DNA of 64,000 nucleotides from Candidatus Gastranaerophilales bacterium (GCA_003150395.1 QAMI01000010.1:16373-80372); one strand, 5' to 3'. Positions 43,989 to 51,797 are shown, counted from the first letter of the stretch. Numbers and translations: made by a program. The notes: generated from the sequence alone by a model not told the origin.

Positions 43989-44987
43989 ATGGCTGAGAAT
44001 TATTTAGAAATTCAAATTAAAATAAATCCTGAAATGGCAGATATTGTATCAGAGATTTGTTTTGAAAATTTGCTCTGCGAAGGTGTTGTGCTTGCAGAAG
44101 AAACTTATAAAGACTTAGAAATGGTTGCCACAACAGAAGGGACATTAAAAGTATTTATTTCAAAAGGGTTTGATAACTTTAGGGGCGAAGCTGTTCAGGT
44201 CATTGTTGCAGATATTTTAAAGGAACAGCGTGAACTTCTCAAAACCCGTGGTTTTTCAGACGAGGAGCTTGGAAGCTGGGAGTTTACTCTTACAGAAAAG
44301 CCGAATGAAGACTGGTCAAAAAAATGGAAAGAGAAATGGGATGTAACCCATGTTTCAGACAGAATTACCGTTGTGCCTGACTGGCTTGAATATACGCCGC
44401 ATCGCGAAGATGAAGTTATAATCCGTCTTGAGCCCGGATGTGCTTTTGGAACCGGAACGCATCAGACAACTCAATTGTGTATGAAAGCAATTGAAAAGTA
44501 CATGCCAAAATGCGCTAAAATGGCTGATATCGGAACAGGAAGCGGGATTTTAGCAATTTGTGCTGCTAAATTTGGGGCAAAAGAAGTCTACGGCTGTGAC
44601 AATGATCCGACAGTAATTGATGTTGCAAAAGAAAACGCACAAAAAAATGGTGTGGGCATATACCCTCCCCTTGAGGGAGGGTCGAAATCTATGATTTCGG
44701 GGTGGGGTAATGCCTCAGTTTCAAATTGTCGTTTTGAACTCAACACTGCTGACAAAATTACAGAAAAATACGATTTTATCTGCGCCAATATTCTTCACAA
44801 CGTCCTTGCCGAAATCATGGGCGATTTGAAGGCGATTATGAATGATGGCGCAATGATGGTTTTATCCGGAATTCTTGACGAAAAAAAGCCAGTCGTGCTT
44901 GAGGCTATTCGAAAATACAACCTGAAACTGCTGCAAGAAATGCATCAGGAGCAATGGGTTGCGTTGGTTGTTAGAAAGGAAATTTAA
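43989..44987 (+). CDS. prmA: Ribosomal protein L11 methyltransferase with an in-frame palindromic insertion
   Basis: SAM-dependent trimethylation of L11. 332 residues, longer than the usual ~290-315. Motifs: RLEPGCAFGTGTHQTTQLCM (PrmA hallmark), SAM motif I MADIGTGSGILAICAAKFGA, then CDNDPTVIDVAKENAQKNG, and post-I FICANILHNVLAEIM. Between NAQKNGV and CRFELNTADK lies about 20 extra residues, GIYPPLEGGSKSMISGW..., encoded by a palindromic repeat (44661-44710). The frame stays open, so the insertion is probably tolerated at a surface loop. Two bases after accA. Confidence 0.9.
   Translation: MAENYLEIQIKINPEMADIVSEICFENLLCEGVVLAEETYKDLEMVATTEGTLKVFISKGFDNFRGEAVQVIVADILKEQRELLKTRGFSDEELGSWEFTLTEKPNEDWSKKWKEKWDVTHVSDRITVVPDWLEYTPHREDEVIIRLEPGCAFGTGTHQTTQLCMKAIEKYMPKCAKMADIGTGSGILAICAAKFGAKEVYGCDNDPTVIDVAKENAQKNGVGIYPPLEGGSKSMISGWGNASVSNCRFELNTADKITEKYDFICANILHNVLAEIMGDLKAIMNDGAMMVLSGILDEKKPVVLEAIRKYNLKLLQEMHQEQWVALVVRKEI
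44661..44710. repeat. Palindromic repeat element inside prmA
   Basis: Two perfect nested hairpins side by side: ACCCTCCC/GGGAGGGT (44662-44682) and CGAAATC/GATTTCG (44683-44699). The outer TACCCTCCCC also pairs imperfectly with GGGGTGGGGTA at the right edge. GC-rich unlike the surrounding gene. It looks like a mobile palindromic unit of the kind usually found between genes. Confidence 0.75.
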
Positions 44988-44989
44988 AA

Positions 44990-45724
44990 ATGTCTAAAAC
45001 AGCAATTATAATACCTGCAAGGTACGGTTCAAGCAGACTTGAAGGCAAGCCTCTTTTGAAGGTTGCAGGAAAACCTGTTATTCAATGGGTTTATGAAAAG
45101 GCTAAGCAGGCAAAACTTGCTGATATGATTATTGTTGCAACTGATGATGAAAGAATTTTTAACGCGGTTAAGGAATTCGGCGGAGATGCTGAAATGACAT
45201 CAAAAGACCACAAATGCGGTTCCGACAGAATTTGCGAAGTTGTTGACCGCCATCCTGAAATTTCTTTTGTTGTGAATCTTCAAGGCGACGAACCTCTGAT
45301 TGAGCCTTCTGCCATTGATGACGTTGCAAGAAATGTTCAAGAAGATGAAAATGCTGACATTTCGACGCTCATTAGGGTTTTGAAAGACGAAAATGAAATT
45401 AATAATCCGAATTTGGTTAAATGTGTTATTGATAACAGTGGCTATGCGCTTTATTTTTCTCGCTCGAAAATTCCATTTGAAAGAAATCCTATTTCAGGAA
45501 ATTTTTACGGACATTTGGGAATTTACGGCTACAAGCGCGCGGCTTTAATAAAAATGACATCATTGCCGCAAACTCCGCTTGAAAAAACAGAAAGTCTTGA
45601 GCAGTTGCGTGCGCTTGAAAACGGTATGAAAATAAAAACTTCTGTTGTAGATTTTATACCTGTTGGAATTGATACTGCCGAGGATTTAGAAAAATTTAAA
45701 AAAATAGTTGAGGCGCGGCTGTAA
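44990..45724 (+). CDS. kdsB: 3-deoxy-manno-octulosonate cytidylyltransferase
   Basis: Activates KDO to CMP-KDO for lipopolysaccharide core synthesis, so the organism has, or descends from, a Gram-negative envelope. 244 residues. Motifs: IIPARYGSSRLEGKPLLKVAGKP (nucleotide-binding), VVNLQGDEPLIEPSAID (metal-binding Asp), SRSKIPFER and HLGIYGYKRAAL. AGGAAA before the ATG. Last gene of the accD operon. Confidence 0.94.
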   Translation: MSKTAIIIPARYGSSRLEGKPLLKVAGKPVIQWVYEKAKQAKLADMIIVATDDERIFNAVKEFGGDAEMTSKDHKCGSDRICEVVDRHPEISFVVNLQGDEPLIEPSAIDDVARNVQEDENADISTLIRVLKDENEINNPNLVKCVIDNSGYALYFSRSKIPFERNPISGNFYGHLGIYGYKRAALIKMTSLPQTPLEKTESLEQLRALENGMKIKTSVVDFIPVGIDTAEDLEKFKKIVEARL

Positions 45725-45727
45725 TTT

Positions 45728-45952
45728 TTAATCCTCATTAAAAAAATATTTTGGATTTACGCTAAAAAGTTCAGAAAGTTTAAGGAGCATTTTTAAGCTG
45801 ACTTTTTCTTTCAGATTTTCTACCCTGCTTATGAATTCTCTGGAACAGTTAAGTTTTTCTGCAAGTTCTTCCTGGGAAAACTTAGCTTCTTTACGGAGCT
45901 TTTTTATATTGGAAGATATTATTGTGTGATACATTACTTCATATTCTTGCAT
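45728..45952 (-). CDS. XRE-family transcriptional regulator
   Basis: 74 residues, a bare helix-turn-helix protein: IKKLRKEAKFSQEELAEKL, then NCSREFISRVENLKEK and LLKLSELFSVNPKYFF. Start is uncertain: ATG 45952 or ATG 45934, neither with a clear ribosome site. Divergent from the prepilin at 46020. Inverted copies of a 19-bp sequence lie at its 5' end and in the prepilin leader, so control of both is plausible. Confidence 0.85.
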   Translation of the reverse strand: MQEYEVMYHTIISSNIKKLRKEAKFSQEELAEKLNCSREFISRVENLKEKVSLKMLLKLSELFSVNPKYFFNED

Positions 45953-46003
45953 AATTTAATTTTCTTGTATTATGATAGATATGCTATGAAGTAATACATC
46001 ACA
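45925..46003. promoter_or_regulatory. Pair of inverted 19-bp repeats between XRE regulator and prepilin
   Basis: TGTGATACATTACTTCATA (45925-45943) and TATGAAGTAATACATCACA (45985-46003) are reverse complements at 17 of 19 positions, 41 bases apart. They flank the prepilin promoter: one just upstream of its -35, the other at the expected transcription start. Confidence 0.6.
45947..45976 (+). promoter_or_regulatory. Promoter candidate for the prepilin at 46020
   Basis: TTGCAT (45947-45952), 18-base spacer, TATGAT (45971-45976). Confidence 0.45.
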
Positions 46004-46019
46004 TTTAAGGGAGTATGGT

Positions 46020-46787
46020 ATGAATAAGTCTTATTGTTTTACATTGGCAGAAGTTTTGATAACACTCGCTATTATTGGAATTATCACGGCAGTGACCTTA
46101 CCCGGTTTGATAAGCAAAGTTGACTTATATGTAAGAAAGCAACAGTTTAAAAAAGTCTACAGCACCTTGACAAATACATTGGATCGCTCATTTGCAGACA
46201 ATGACGGTTACTATTATGAGTGCTACTATGGGGAAAAGACTGGTGTCACTGGCTCTTGTGTTAAATATGATGATTTTGGTAACTGCCAGCAATATGAAGG
46301 AACATTCGGTTATGATAAGAATAGTGAATGCATGAGGATGTTTGAAGCTTGGAAACATACACTTCATATATTAAAGGCATGTGATAATCAGGCTCTTTTT
46401 AATGGTTGTATTTCATCGGAGATGAAAGGTACTGATACAATACTTAAAGATGCTAATCCAGATATGTCCATTGATGAGATAAACTCCAAGGTCGCTGGTT
46501 GTGCAAATTTTAAAGAAGAAGCTATAAAAAATAAAAATACGGCTTGGGTACTTAATGACGGTTCAATAATCGGGTTTTATAATTCTTTACCTACAAAATT
46601 GTTTTGGGTAGATATAAATGGTTTGAAGCGGCCAAATAAGTGGGGATATGATATTTTTGCGTTTAGATTGGTCGGCAATGGTAAATATGTTAAAGTCGAC
46701 CCTTCAGCAACAAATCCAACTTGTGCTCCTGTTGAAAAAGGGGGTTACTCTGCTAAACAAATGATGGATTTGATATATCGTAAATAA
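46020..46787 (+). CDS. Prepilin-like protein with Cys at the cleavage position
   Basis: 255 residues. The N-terminus MNKSYC precedes FTLAEVLITLAIIGIITAV. The residue at -1 is Cys rather than the near-invariant Gly, while Phe +1 and Glu +5 are kept. The globular part has ~10 Cys, LNDGSIIGFYN and VDINGLKRPNKWGYDIFAF. AAGGGAG precedes the ATG. No poly-G tract. Probably regulated by the adjacent divergent XRE protein. Likely a minor pilin or pseudopilin. Confidence 0.83.
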   Translation: MNKSYCFTLAEVLITLAIIGIITAVTLPGLISKVDLYVRKQQFKKVYSTLTNTLDRSFADNDGYYYECYYGEKTGVTGSCVKYDDFGNCQQYEGTFGYDKNSECMRMFEAWKHTLHILKACDNQALFNGCISSEMKGTDTILKDANPDMSIDEINSKVAGCANFKEEAIKNKNTAWVLNDGSIIGFYNSLPTKLFWVDINGLKRPNKWGYDIFAFRLVGNGKYVKVDPSATNPTCAPVEKGGYSAKQMMDLIYRK

Positions 46788-46854
46788 GAGGATTATATAT
46801 AGAAAATTCCTATATACTTTTTGAGCTAATATTCAGTTTAATTTAAAAAAGTAC

Positions 46855-46883
46855 TTGCTTTTTTTCGTAAATTAGGTTAATAT
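46855..46883 (+). promoter_or_regulatory. Promoter candidate for rpaB
   Basis: TTGCTT (46855-46860), 17-base spacer, TAATAT (46878-46883). The leader to 46979 is very AT-rich. ATATAG/CTATAT forms a small hairpin at ~46796-46816 after the prepilin. No HLR1-type RpaB site was seen. Confidence 0.45.
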
Positions 46884-46979
46884 ATCGTTATAAAAATTTA
46901 AAAAAGTATATATTTTGTAATATTATATATGTTTTTATTGAGGTGTTAGATTTTATTTAAGTAAGGAAAAGAAAAAATT

Positions 46980-47729
46980 ATGACTGAAAATGCCGAATTG
47001 CAAAATGAAACAGAAGATCGTCAAAGGATTTTACTTGCAGATGACGAGGCCAGTATCAGACGCATTTTGGAAACACGTTTGAAAATGGCAGGCTACGATG
47101 TTTATACAGCAGCAGATGGTGAAGAAGCCGTGGCCGCATTTAATAAATATAATCCGGATTTAGTTGTTTTGGATGTTATGATGCCGAAAATGGATGGTTA
47201 CGGTGTAACCCGTGAAATTAGACGAACTGCTGATGTTCCAATTATCATTCTGACAGCTCTTGGTGATGTTTCAGAAAGGATTACAGGACTGGAACTGGGT
47301 GCAGATGATTACGTTATTAAGCCGTTTTCGCCGAAAGAACTTGAAGCCCGTGTAAAAGCTGTTTTAAGACGTACCAATAACCGCGAAACAGTTACACCTT
47401 CAGGAAAAGTAACTAAAAATGTCATTACAACCGGCAATATAAAAATTGATACAGCCCGTCGGCAAGTTTTCCGTAAGAATGAAAGAATTCGTTTGACAGG
47501 AATGGAATTCAGTCTGCTTGAACTTCTTGTTAATAACTCAGGTCAGGCATTTTCAAGAAATGAAATATTACAGCATGTTTGGGCTTATCCGCCGGATCAT
47601 CGTATAGATACCCGAGTTGTTGATGTTCATATTTCGCGGCTTCGTTCAAAACTTGAAACGGATCCGGCTAATCCGGAATTAATTCTTACTGCACGCGGTA
47701 TTGGTTACATGTTTCAAAGAATAAGTTAA
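46980..47729 (+). CDS. rpaB: RpaB-like OmpR-family response regulator
   Basis: 249 residues. Receiver domain with ILLADDEASIRRILETRLKMAGY, phospho-acceptor Asp in LVVLDVMMPKMDGYG and VIKPFSPKELEARVKAVLRR. The winged-helix domain has RIRLTGMEFSLLELLV, SRNEILQHVWAYPPDH, TRVVDVHISRLRSKLE and ILTARGIGYMFQ. These stretches match cyanobacterial RpaB/Ycf27 far more closely than general OmpR proteins. In cyanobacteria RpaB controls photosystem and stress genes with the kinase NblS; its targets here must differ. AAGGAAAAG precedes the ATG; a terminator follows. Confidence 0.9.
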   Translation: MTENAELQNETEDRQRILLADDEASIRRILETRLKMAGYDVYTAADGEEAVAAFNKYNPDLVVLDVMMPKMDGYGVTREIRRTADVPIIILTALGDVSERITGLELGADDYVIKPFSPKELEARVKAVLRRTNNRETVTPSGKVTKNVITTGNIKIDTARRQVFRKNERIRLTGMEFSLLELLVNNSGQAFSRNEILQHVWAYPPDHRIDTRVVDVHISRLRSKLETDPANPELILTARGIGYMFQRIS

Positions 47730-47755
47730 AATTTTCTGCATCATATAATTTAATG

Positions 47756-47784
47756 AAAAGGCTCCTTTTTAAAGGAGCTTTTTT
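47756..47784 (+). terminator. Rho-independent terminator after rpaB
   Basis: Perfect GCTCCTTT/AAAGGAGC stem (47761-47778), A-rich before and TTTTTT after. Confidence 0.9.
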
Positions 47785-47819
47785 AATACTTTCTGTATAA
47801 AATTTCTTTCTAAAAGTTC

Positions 47820-47847
47820 TAGACAAAAAATATTTTCATGTTATTAT
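47820..47847 (+). promoter_or_regulatory. Promoter of tRNA-His
   Basis: TAGACA (47820-47825), 16-base spacer, TATTAT (47842-47847) preceded by TGT. The tRNA starts 20 bases downstream. Confidence 0.5.
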
Positions 47848-47866
47848 AAAAAAGTACTCAATTGAT

Positions 47867-47940
47867 GGCGCCTGTCGTCAAGCGGTTAAGACCTCGGATT
47901 GTGGTTCCGATATGCATGGGTTCGAATCCCATCAGGCGCC
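47867..47940 (+). tRNA. tRNA-His (GTG)
   Basis: Cloverleaf is complete: acceptor GGCGCCTG pairs with CAGGCGCC over eight bases, which gives the extra G-1:C73 pair diagnostic of tRNA-His. Anticodon GTG is at 47901-47903. T-arm loop GTTCGAATC. The 3' CCA is not encoded. A weak CCTC/GAGG hairpin with a T-run follows (47956-47975). Confidence 0.95.
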
Positions 47941-48053
47941 CATTTACAAAAACGACCTCAAAAGAGGCCTTTTTTATTGTCATATTGCGGTTTTCGAGAG
48001 TTCGAGCAAATTAAAATAGTTTTCTATTTCATAACATAATAATAAAAATTCTT

Positions 48054-48284
48054 TTGAGTAAAAAAGTTCGAGCAACGTCACTTCTGTTCACTGTTGCTAA
48101 AAATGGCGACTTGCTTCATCATAAAGTTTTGAATTCTTCCGGAGATTCCCAGATGGACAATGCTGCCATAGATGCTTTGCTAAAAACTGCGCCATTTGAC
48201 CCTTTACCTGAAGGCTATAATGGTAAATCCATTGATATTCAGTTTACATTTGATTACAATGTATTAAAAAACAAGGCAAAATAA
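48054..48284 (+). pseudogene. TonB C-terminal-domain fragment
   Basis: The frame is open only from ~48015 and has no ATG and no ribosome site; TTG 48054 is the first possible start. The ~76 residues match the core of a TonB C-terminal domain: LLFTVAKNGDLLHHKVLNSSG, MDNAAIDALLKTAPFDPLPEG, DIQFTFDYN. The usual membrane anchor and Pro-rich spacer are missing. It lies right behind tRNA-His, so it may be what is left of a gene cut off at the tRNA. A tiny functional protein is possible but less likely. Confidence 0.6.
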
Positions 48285-48317
48285 GCAAATTTTTATTTGT
48301 TCTGTTTTTACTTGTAT

Positions 48318-48947
48318 ATGCATAATAATTCTATAACATTTACTTCAAATATAAGATTTGTAAGCCGTTCGGCATTTGATTTGATTAAAAAAGGCGAACG
48401 TATCGGATATAAACATGATGAACCTAATTTGATGAAAGCTAAGGAATTTTATTCGGAACAAATCAGAACCTGCACAGGCGGCGGACTTGTAAATCCCCTG
48501 AAAGAAGCTGAAGGGTTTCATTTATGGGATGATTATCAAAACGAGTTAGATTTTCATGATATTTTAGTAAAAATGTTCAGGTTTGTAAAAAATCCTGAAC
48601 ATGGGCTTTTGCTTGGAGGGAAAGATTTAACAGGAAATCCATATTCAATGGAACAGTTTAGAAATTTGAAAAAAGCTTTTATACAAAGAGTTCCACAGCT
48701 TTCACTGTTTGAAAAACACTTGTATACATATTCAGAAACACATTATAAGTATTCGCTAGCTGATGATACATGGACTCTGTGTACAAATTACTGTAAAGAC
48801 GCAAAATCAAAGCTTAACAGTGTTATAAGTGTTAATACATTAAAAAAATGTTTTGATAAGATTAAAATAGCAGATAACGACCGACTTTTTATAGGCAAAA
48901 AAGAAATTTTGAAAAAAGATTATCCGGAGTTCTGGGCAGAGAATTAA
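48318..48947 (+). CDS. Hypothetical protein
   Basis: 209 residues from ATG 48318 (MHNNSITFTSNIRF); a TTG at 48297 would add seven hydrophobic residues. No signal peptide, membrane segment or known motif. The N-terminus has the polar stretch plus F-T-S turn seen in other hypothetical genes of the window. The body is mixed alpha/beta with TCTGGGLVNPLKEAEG and several Trp/Tyr. No clear Shine-Dalgarno. Function unknown. Confidence 0.6.
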   Translation: MHNNSITFTSNIRFVSRSAFDLIKKGERIGYKHDEPNLMKAKEFYSEQIRTCTGGGLVNPLKEAEGFHLWDDYQNELDFHDILVKMFRFVKNPEHGLLLGGKDLTGNPYSMEQFRNLKKAFIQRVPQLSLFEKHLYTYSETHYKYSLADDTWTLCTNYCKDAKSKLNSVISVNTLKKCFDKIKIADNDRLFIGKKEILKKDYPEFWAEN

Positions 48948-48982
48948 CCGCATTTACGGATTTTATATTTTTGTTGTTAAGA

Positions 48983-48997
48983 TAGAATTTCAGTATG
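48983..48997 (+). promoter_or_regulatory. -10 box six bases before ATG (leaderless pattern)
   Basis: TAGAAT, then TTCAGT, then ATG 48995. No Shine-Dalgarno. Confidence 0.5.
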
Positions 48998-49348
48998 ACA
49001 ATTCTTAAAATAAAAAGAGTTTATGATCAGCCAGAAAAATCGGATGGTATAAGAATTCTTGTTGACAGGCTTTGGCCGCGCGGTGTTTCTAAAATACGTG
49101 CCGATGTTAAATTTTGGTATAAAGATATTGCGCCATCTGCAAATCTTAGAGAATGGTTTAACCATGATGAAAAAAAGTTCAAAGAATTTTCTCATAAATA
49201 TGATGAGGAATTAAAAAACAATATATATGTTGACAAAATCAGACGGATTTTAAACCGCAGAAATGTAACGCTCATTTACGCGGCTAAAGATGAGAAAATT
49301 AATCATGCGGCTGTGTTAAAGGAATATATTGAAGAAAATCAAAATTAA
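48995..49348 (+). CDS. DUF488 (YeaO-like) family protein
   Basis: 117 residues. The family pattern is clear: IKRVYDQPEKSDGIRILVDRLWPRGVSK near the N-terminus and LREWFNHDEKKFKEFSHKY in the middle, ending in a strand VTLIYAAKDEKINHAAVLKEY. Biochemical role of the family is not established. Convergent with the exonuclease gene at 49354. Confidence 0.9.
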   Translation: MTILKIKRVYDQPEKSDGIRILVDRLWPRGVSKIRADVKFWYKDIAPSANLREWFNHDEKKFKEFSHKYDEELKNNIYVDKIRRILNRRNVTLIYAAKDEKINHAAVLKEYIEENQN

Positions 49349-49353
49349 AAAAT

Positions 49354-49899
49354 TTATGAACAGAGCTGTTTAATGTTTTTGTAAATTTCATAAGTCATTA
49401 TGCAGTCATTTAAAGCTCTGTGGTGCCCTTTGGTACTGATATTAAAATGTTCTGCTACGGTTTTTAATCTATGGCTTGGAAGATAGGTCATATATTTTCT
49501 TGAAAGTCGCATTGTGTCTAATTTTTGATTAAAAAACTCTTTTTTAAAGTGTTTAAAAAGATTGTGTCTTATAAAACGCAGGTCAAAACTTATATTATGA
49601 CCGAGCAGAACATCTTGCGAGACAAATTCCATAAATTCCGGCAAAACTGATTTTATATCAGGTGCATTTTCAACCATTTCGTTTGATATACCGGTAAGAT
49701 TTTTAATAAATGAATTTATATGACCGCTAGGTTTGACAAGTGAGGAGAATTTGTCAGTAATAATCCCATTTCTAACACGGATTGCAGAAAGTTCAATAAT
49801 TTCGTTTTTTTCGCATGATAATCCGGTTGTTTCAATATCAATTACTGTAAAATTTTCTATAAAATCAAGATTATCAGTGCTCAACAAATTTTTGTCCAT
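49354..49899 (-). CDS. DnaQ-like 3'-5' exonuclease
   Basis: 181 residues, a DEDDh exonuclease: motif Exo I FTVIDIETTGL (~res. 17-27), Exo II GHNISFDLRFIRHN (~res. 99-112) and Exo III HHRALNDC (~res. 158-165). Could be the proofreading subunit of DNA polymerase III or a stand-alone trimming nuclease; the single domain and lack of a polymerase neighbour do not decide. Its promoter has the leaderless arrangement. Confidence 0.88.
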   Translation of the reverse strand: MDKNLLSTDNLDFIENFTVIDIETTGLSCEKNEIIELSAIRVRNGIITDKFSSLVKPSGHINSFIKNLTGISNEMVENAPDIKSVLPEFMEFVSQDVLLGHNISFDLRFIRHNLFKHFKKEFFNQKLDTMRLSRKYMTYLPSHRLKTVAEHFNISTKGHHRALNDCIMTYEIYKNIKQLCS

Positions 49900-49911
49900 A
49901 ATAATATCATA
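49897..49911 (-). promoter_or_regulatory. -10 box six bases before ATG (leaderless pattern)
   Basis: On the minus strand: TATGAT, ATTATT, ATG 49899. No Shine-Dalgarno. Confidence 0.5.
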
Positions 49912-49917
49912 ATACTA

Positions 49918-50400
49918 TTAATATATTATTTTTTCCAGGGATGCGCTTTCAGCTTCAGGAATTTTTATTCTAAGATAATTTTCAAAGTTTTCAAGTGTTT
50001 TGCGAAGTTTTTTACTAAAGAATATACTTTGATGAGCTTCTTTTTTCATTGATTGATACTCTTTTTCGCTAAGCTGGTAAGTGAAGGAATCAATTTTTCC
50101 GTTTTTACGCATATTAATTGCTTTGTTTTGTATTGGAGTTACGATAAAGCATATTTTTTCTCTCAAACTAAGTTTTGGAAAACTTTTAGTCTTAACTTCA
50201 ATTGACTTTTTCGGAAACGTTTTTGCATTTACTGTAAAAGAATCTGAATTTTGCATTGCAATTTCATTTATAAAATTGATAAATTTCCAATCGCCATGCT
50301 TACAACAATGAATTGGTTTCGTGACATGGTGACCGATGTGGGAATATAGATTACCTGCAAATTTTGTGTTATCTGTTTTTTGATATTGATTAAGCTGCAT
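49918..50400 (-). CDS. Hypothetical protein
   Basis: 160 residues, basic, not recognised. Starts MQLNQYQKTDNTKFAGNLY, again a polar N-terminus followed by an F-A-G turn. It has two adjacent Cys and a His-rich patch (HIGHHVTKPIHCCKHGD, ~res. 20-36) that could bind metal. No signal peptide. AAGGAG precedes the ATG. The exonuclease gene follows downstream on the same strand but appears to have its own promoter. Confidence 0.6.
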   Translation of the reverse strand: MQLNQYQKTDNTKFAGNLYSHIGHHVTKPIHCCKHGDWKFINFINEIAMQNSDSFTVNAKTFPKKSIEVKTKSFPKLSLREKICFIVTPIQNKAINMRKNGKIDSFTYQLSEKEYQSMKKEAHQSIFFSKKLRKTLENFENYLRIKIPEAESASLEKIIY

Positions 50401-50476
50401 ATAAACTCCTTGTCAATATCTAAAACTGCAAGATAATTTTTTTTGCTATTATAAATAAAAAATTTTACATAATATG

Positions 50477-51175
50477 TTAGCCAATTACAGATTGAGTTTT
50501 CAAGTAAAACTGACTCCTGTCAAGCTGGTTAAAGTCAGTTATAACTTCACCGACAGAAGGCATGTTTTCATAAAGTTCAACCGGTTCCATCGAGGCCATC
50601 GCAATAATTTTCCCGATACCGGCATTTTCGGCAGCATTAATTCCTGATATTGCATCTTCAACCACAATACAGTCTTTCGGGTCAAGTCCGAGATTTTGCG
50701 CAGCTATTAGATAAATATCAGGAGCCGGTTTCCCCGGAATTTTGCCGTTTGCATAAACTATTTTATCTATATCAAACCATTTTTTTAGATTAAACTGTTC
50801 AATATAAAATTCGACATTTTCAATTCCTGACATTGTTGCAATTGTGTGAGGAATATTATTTTCACAAAGAAAATCCAAAAAATCTTCAGCATGAGGCGCA
50901 AGTTTGAGATTTTCTCCATCTTTCCTGCACATCTCGCGGTAAACTGCTTCCTTTTCCAACCCGAGCTTTTCGACCAATTCCGGGTCAGGTTTTTTACCGA
51001 TTGCGTAAGCTATGATATCTTCATTTGTTCTACCGAACATATAATCACGCATTTCCTCATCAGTGAAAGGGGTTCCTCTAAGCTTTTTTGAATACTCGCG
51101 CCATGCTTCAAGATGTTTCTCGGAGTCAAAAAGCAATGTTCCGTTAAAATCGAAAATTATTCCTTTGTATTTCAT
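50477..51175 (-). CDS. HAD-superfamily hydrolase (beta-phosphoglucomutase-like)
   Basis: 232 residues from ATG 51175, which follows AAGGGA; an in-frame TTG at 51199 would overlap the upstream gene. HAD motif I reads IIFDFNGTLL, so the second Asp is Asn; this occurs in some members that still transfer phosphate. Motif II TIATMSG, motif III Lys in GKIPGKPAPD, motif IV VVEDAISGI. The cap is of the beta-PGM class. Possible sugar-phosphate phosphatase or mutase. Co-directional with the TPR gene 16 bases upstream. Confidence 0.85.
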   Translation of the reverse strand: MKYKGIIFDFNGTLLFDSEKHLEAWREYSKKLRGTPFTDEEMRDYMFGRTNEDIIAYAIGKKPDPELVEKLGLEKEAVYREMCRKDGENLKLAPHAEDFLDFLCENNIPHTIATMSGIENVEFYIEQFNLKKWFDIDKIVYANGKIPGKPAPDIYLIAAQNLGLDPKDCIVVEDAISGINAAENAGIGKIIAMASMEPVELYENMPSVGEVITDFNQLDRSQFYLKTQSVIG

Positions 51176-51191
51176 AATGTCCCTTATTATT

Positions 51192-51785
51192 TTATTCAAT
51201 TTTATTTTCCATTAGCTTATTATAGATTTGAAGATACGCTTCGGCATCTTTTTGTTTGCCGAGTTTTTTATAAACGTAGGCTAGATTGTAATGAAAATCC
51301 GGTTCTGCATTTTTAAAATATATTGCGTCAAGAAAAGCATTTCTTGCTTGTTTGTATTTCCCCAGTTTAATATATGCGCAGCCCATGTTGTAATATGCGT
51401 ATGCATAATCATCTTTAAGCTTCAAAACTTTTTTATATTGTTCAATTGCCAAATTAGGTTTGTTATCTTCAAGGTATGAGTTGCCTAAATTGTAATAGGC
51501 TTTATAAAATTTAGCATCCTTTAAGATTGCCTTAGTATACATAAAAACAGCATCTTCACTTCTTCCTTTATCTTGAAGAATGTTCCCTAATAAAAGCCAG
51601 TTTTCTGCTGTTCTGTCATTTTCAGGAATTGAAATCAGCAAGTCAAAACTTTCTGAAATATTGTTATCTGCATATAAAAGTTTTGCCTGTTCAGCTTTTG
51701 TTTCCGCTGGGTTCGCAGATTCCTCTGCCAATGCCGGAAGAACTGTTAAAAATGCTGACATGATTAAAACTAAAAATCTTTTCAT
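51192..51785 (-). CDS. Exported TPR protein
   Basis: 197 residues from ATG 51785 (MKRFLVLIMSAFLTVLPALAEE, a clear signal peptide); an earlier ATG at 51821 would put 12 residues before it. The mature protein is four to five tetratricopeptide repeats, for example KAYYNLGNSYLEDNKPNLAIEQY and YAYYNMGCAYIKLGKYKQARNAF. Likely a periplasmic scaffold. TATAAT sits six bases before the ATG with no Shine-Dalgarno. Confidence 0.82.
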   Translation of the reverse strand: MKRFLVLIMSAFLTVLPALAEESANPAETKAEQAKLLYADNNISESFDLLISIPENDRTAENWLLLGNILQDKGRSEDAVFMYTKAILKDAKFYKAYYNLGNSYLEDNKPNLAIEQYKKVLKLKDDYAYAYYNMGCAYIKLGKYKQARNAFLDAIYFKNAEPDFHYNLAYVYKKLGKQKDAEAYLQIYNKLMENKIE

Positions 51786-51797
51786 AACGATATTATA
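51783..51797 (-). promoter_or_regulatory. TATAAT six bases before ATG (leaderless pattern)
   Basis: On the minus strand: TATAAT, ATCGTT, ATG 51785. No Shine-Dalgarno. Confidence 0.55.

Noticed and set aside
47999..48076. AGTTCGAGCAA direct repeat as a proven attachment site
   Set aside because: Only 11 bases, no integrase in the window; kept as a side remark only.
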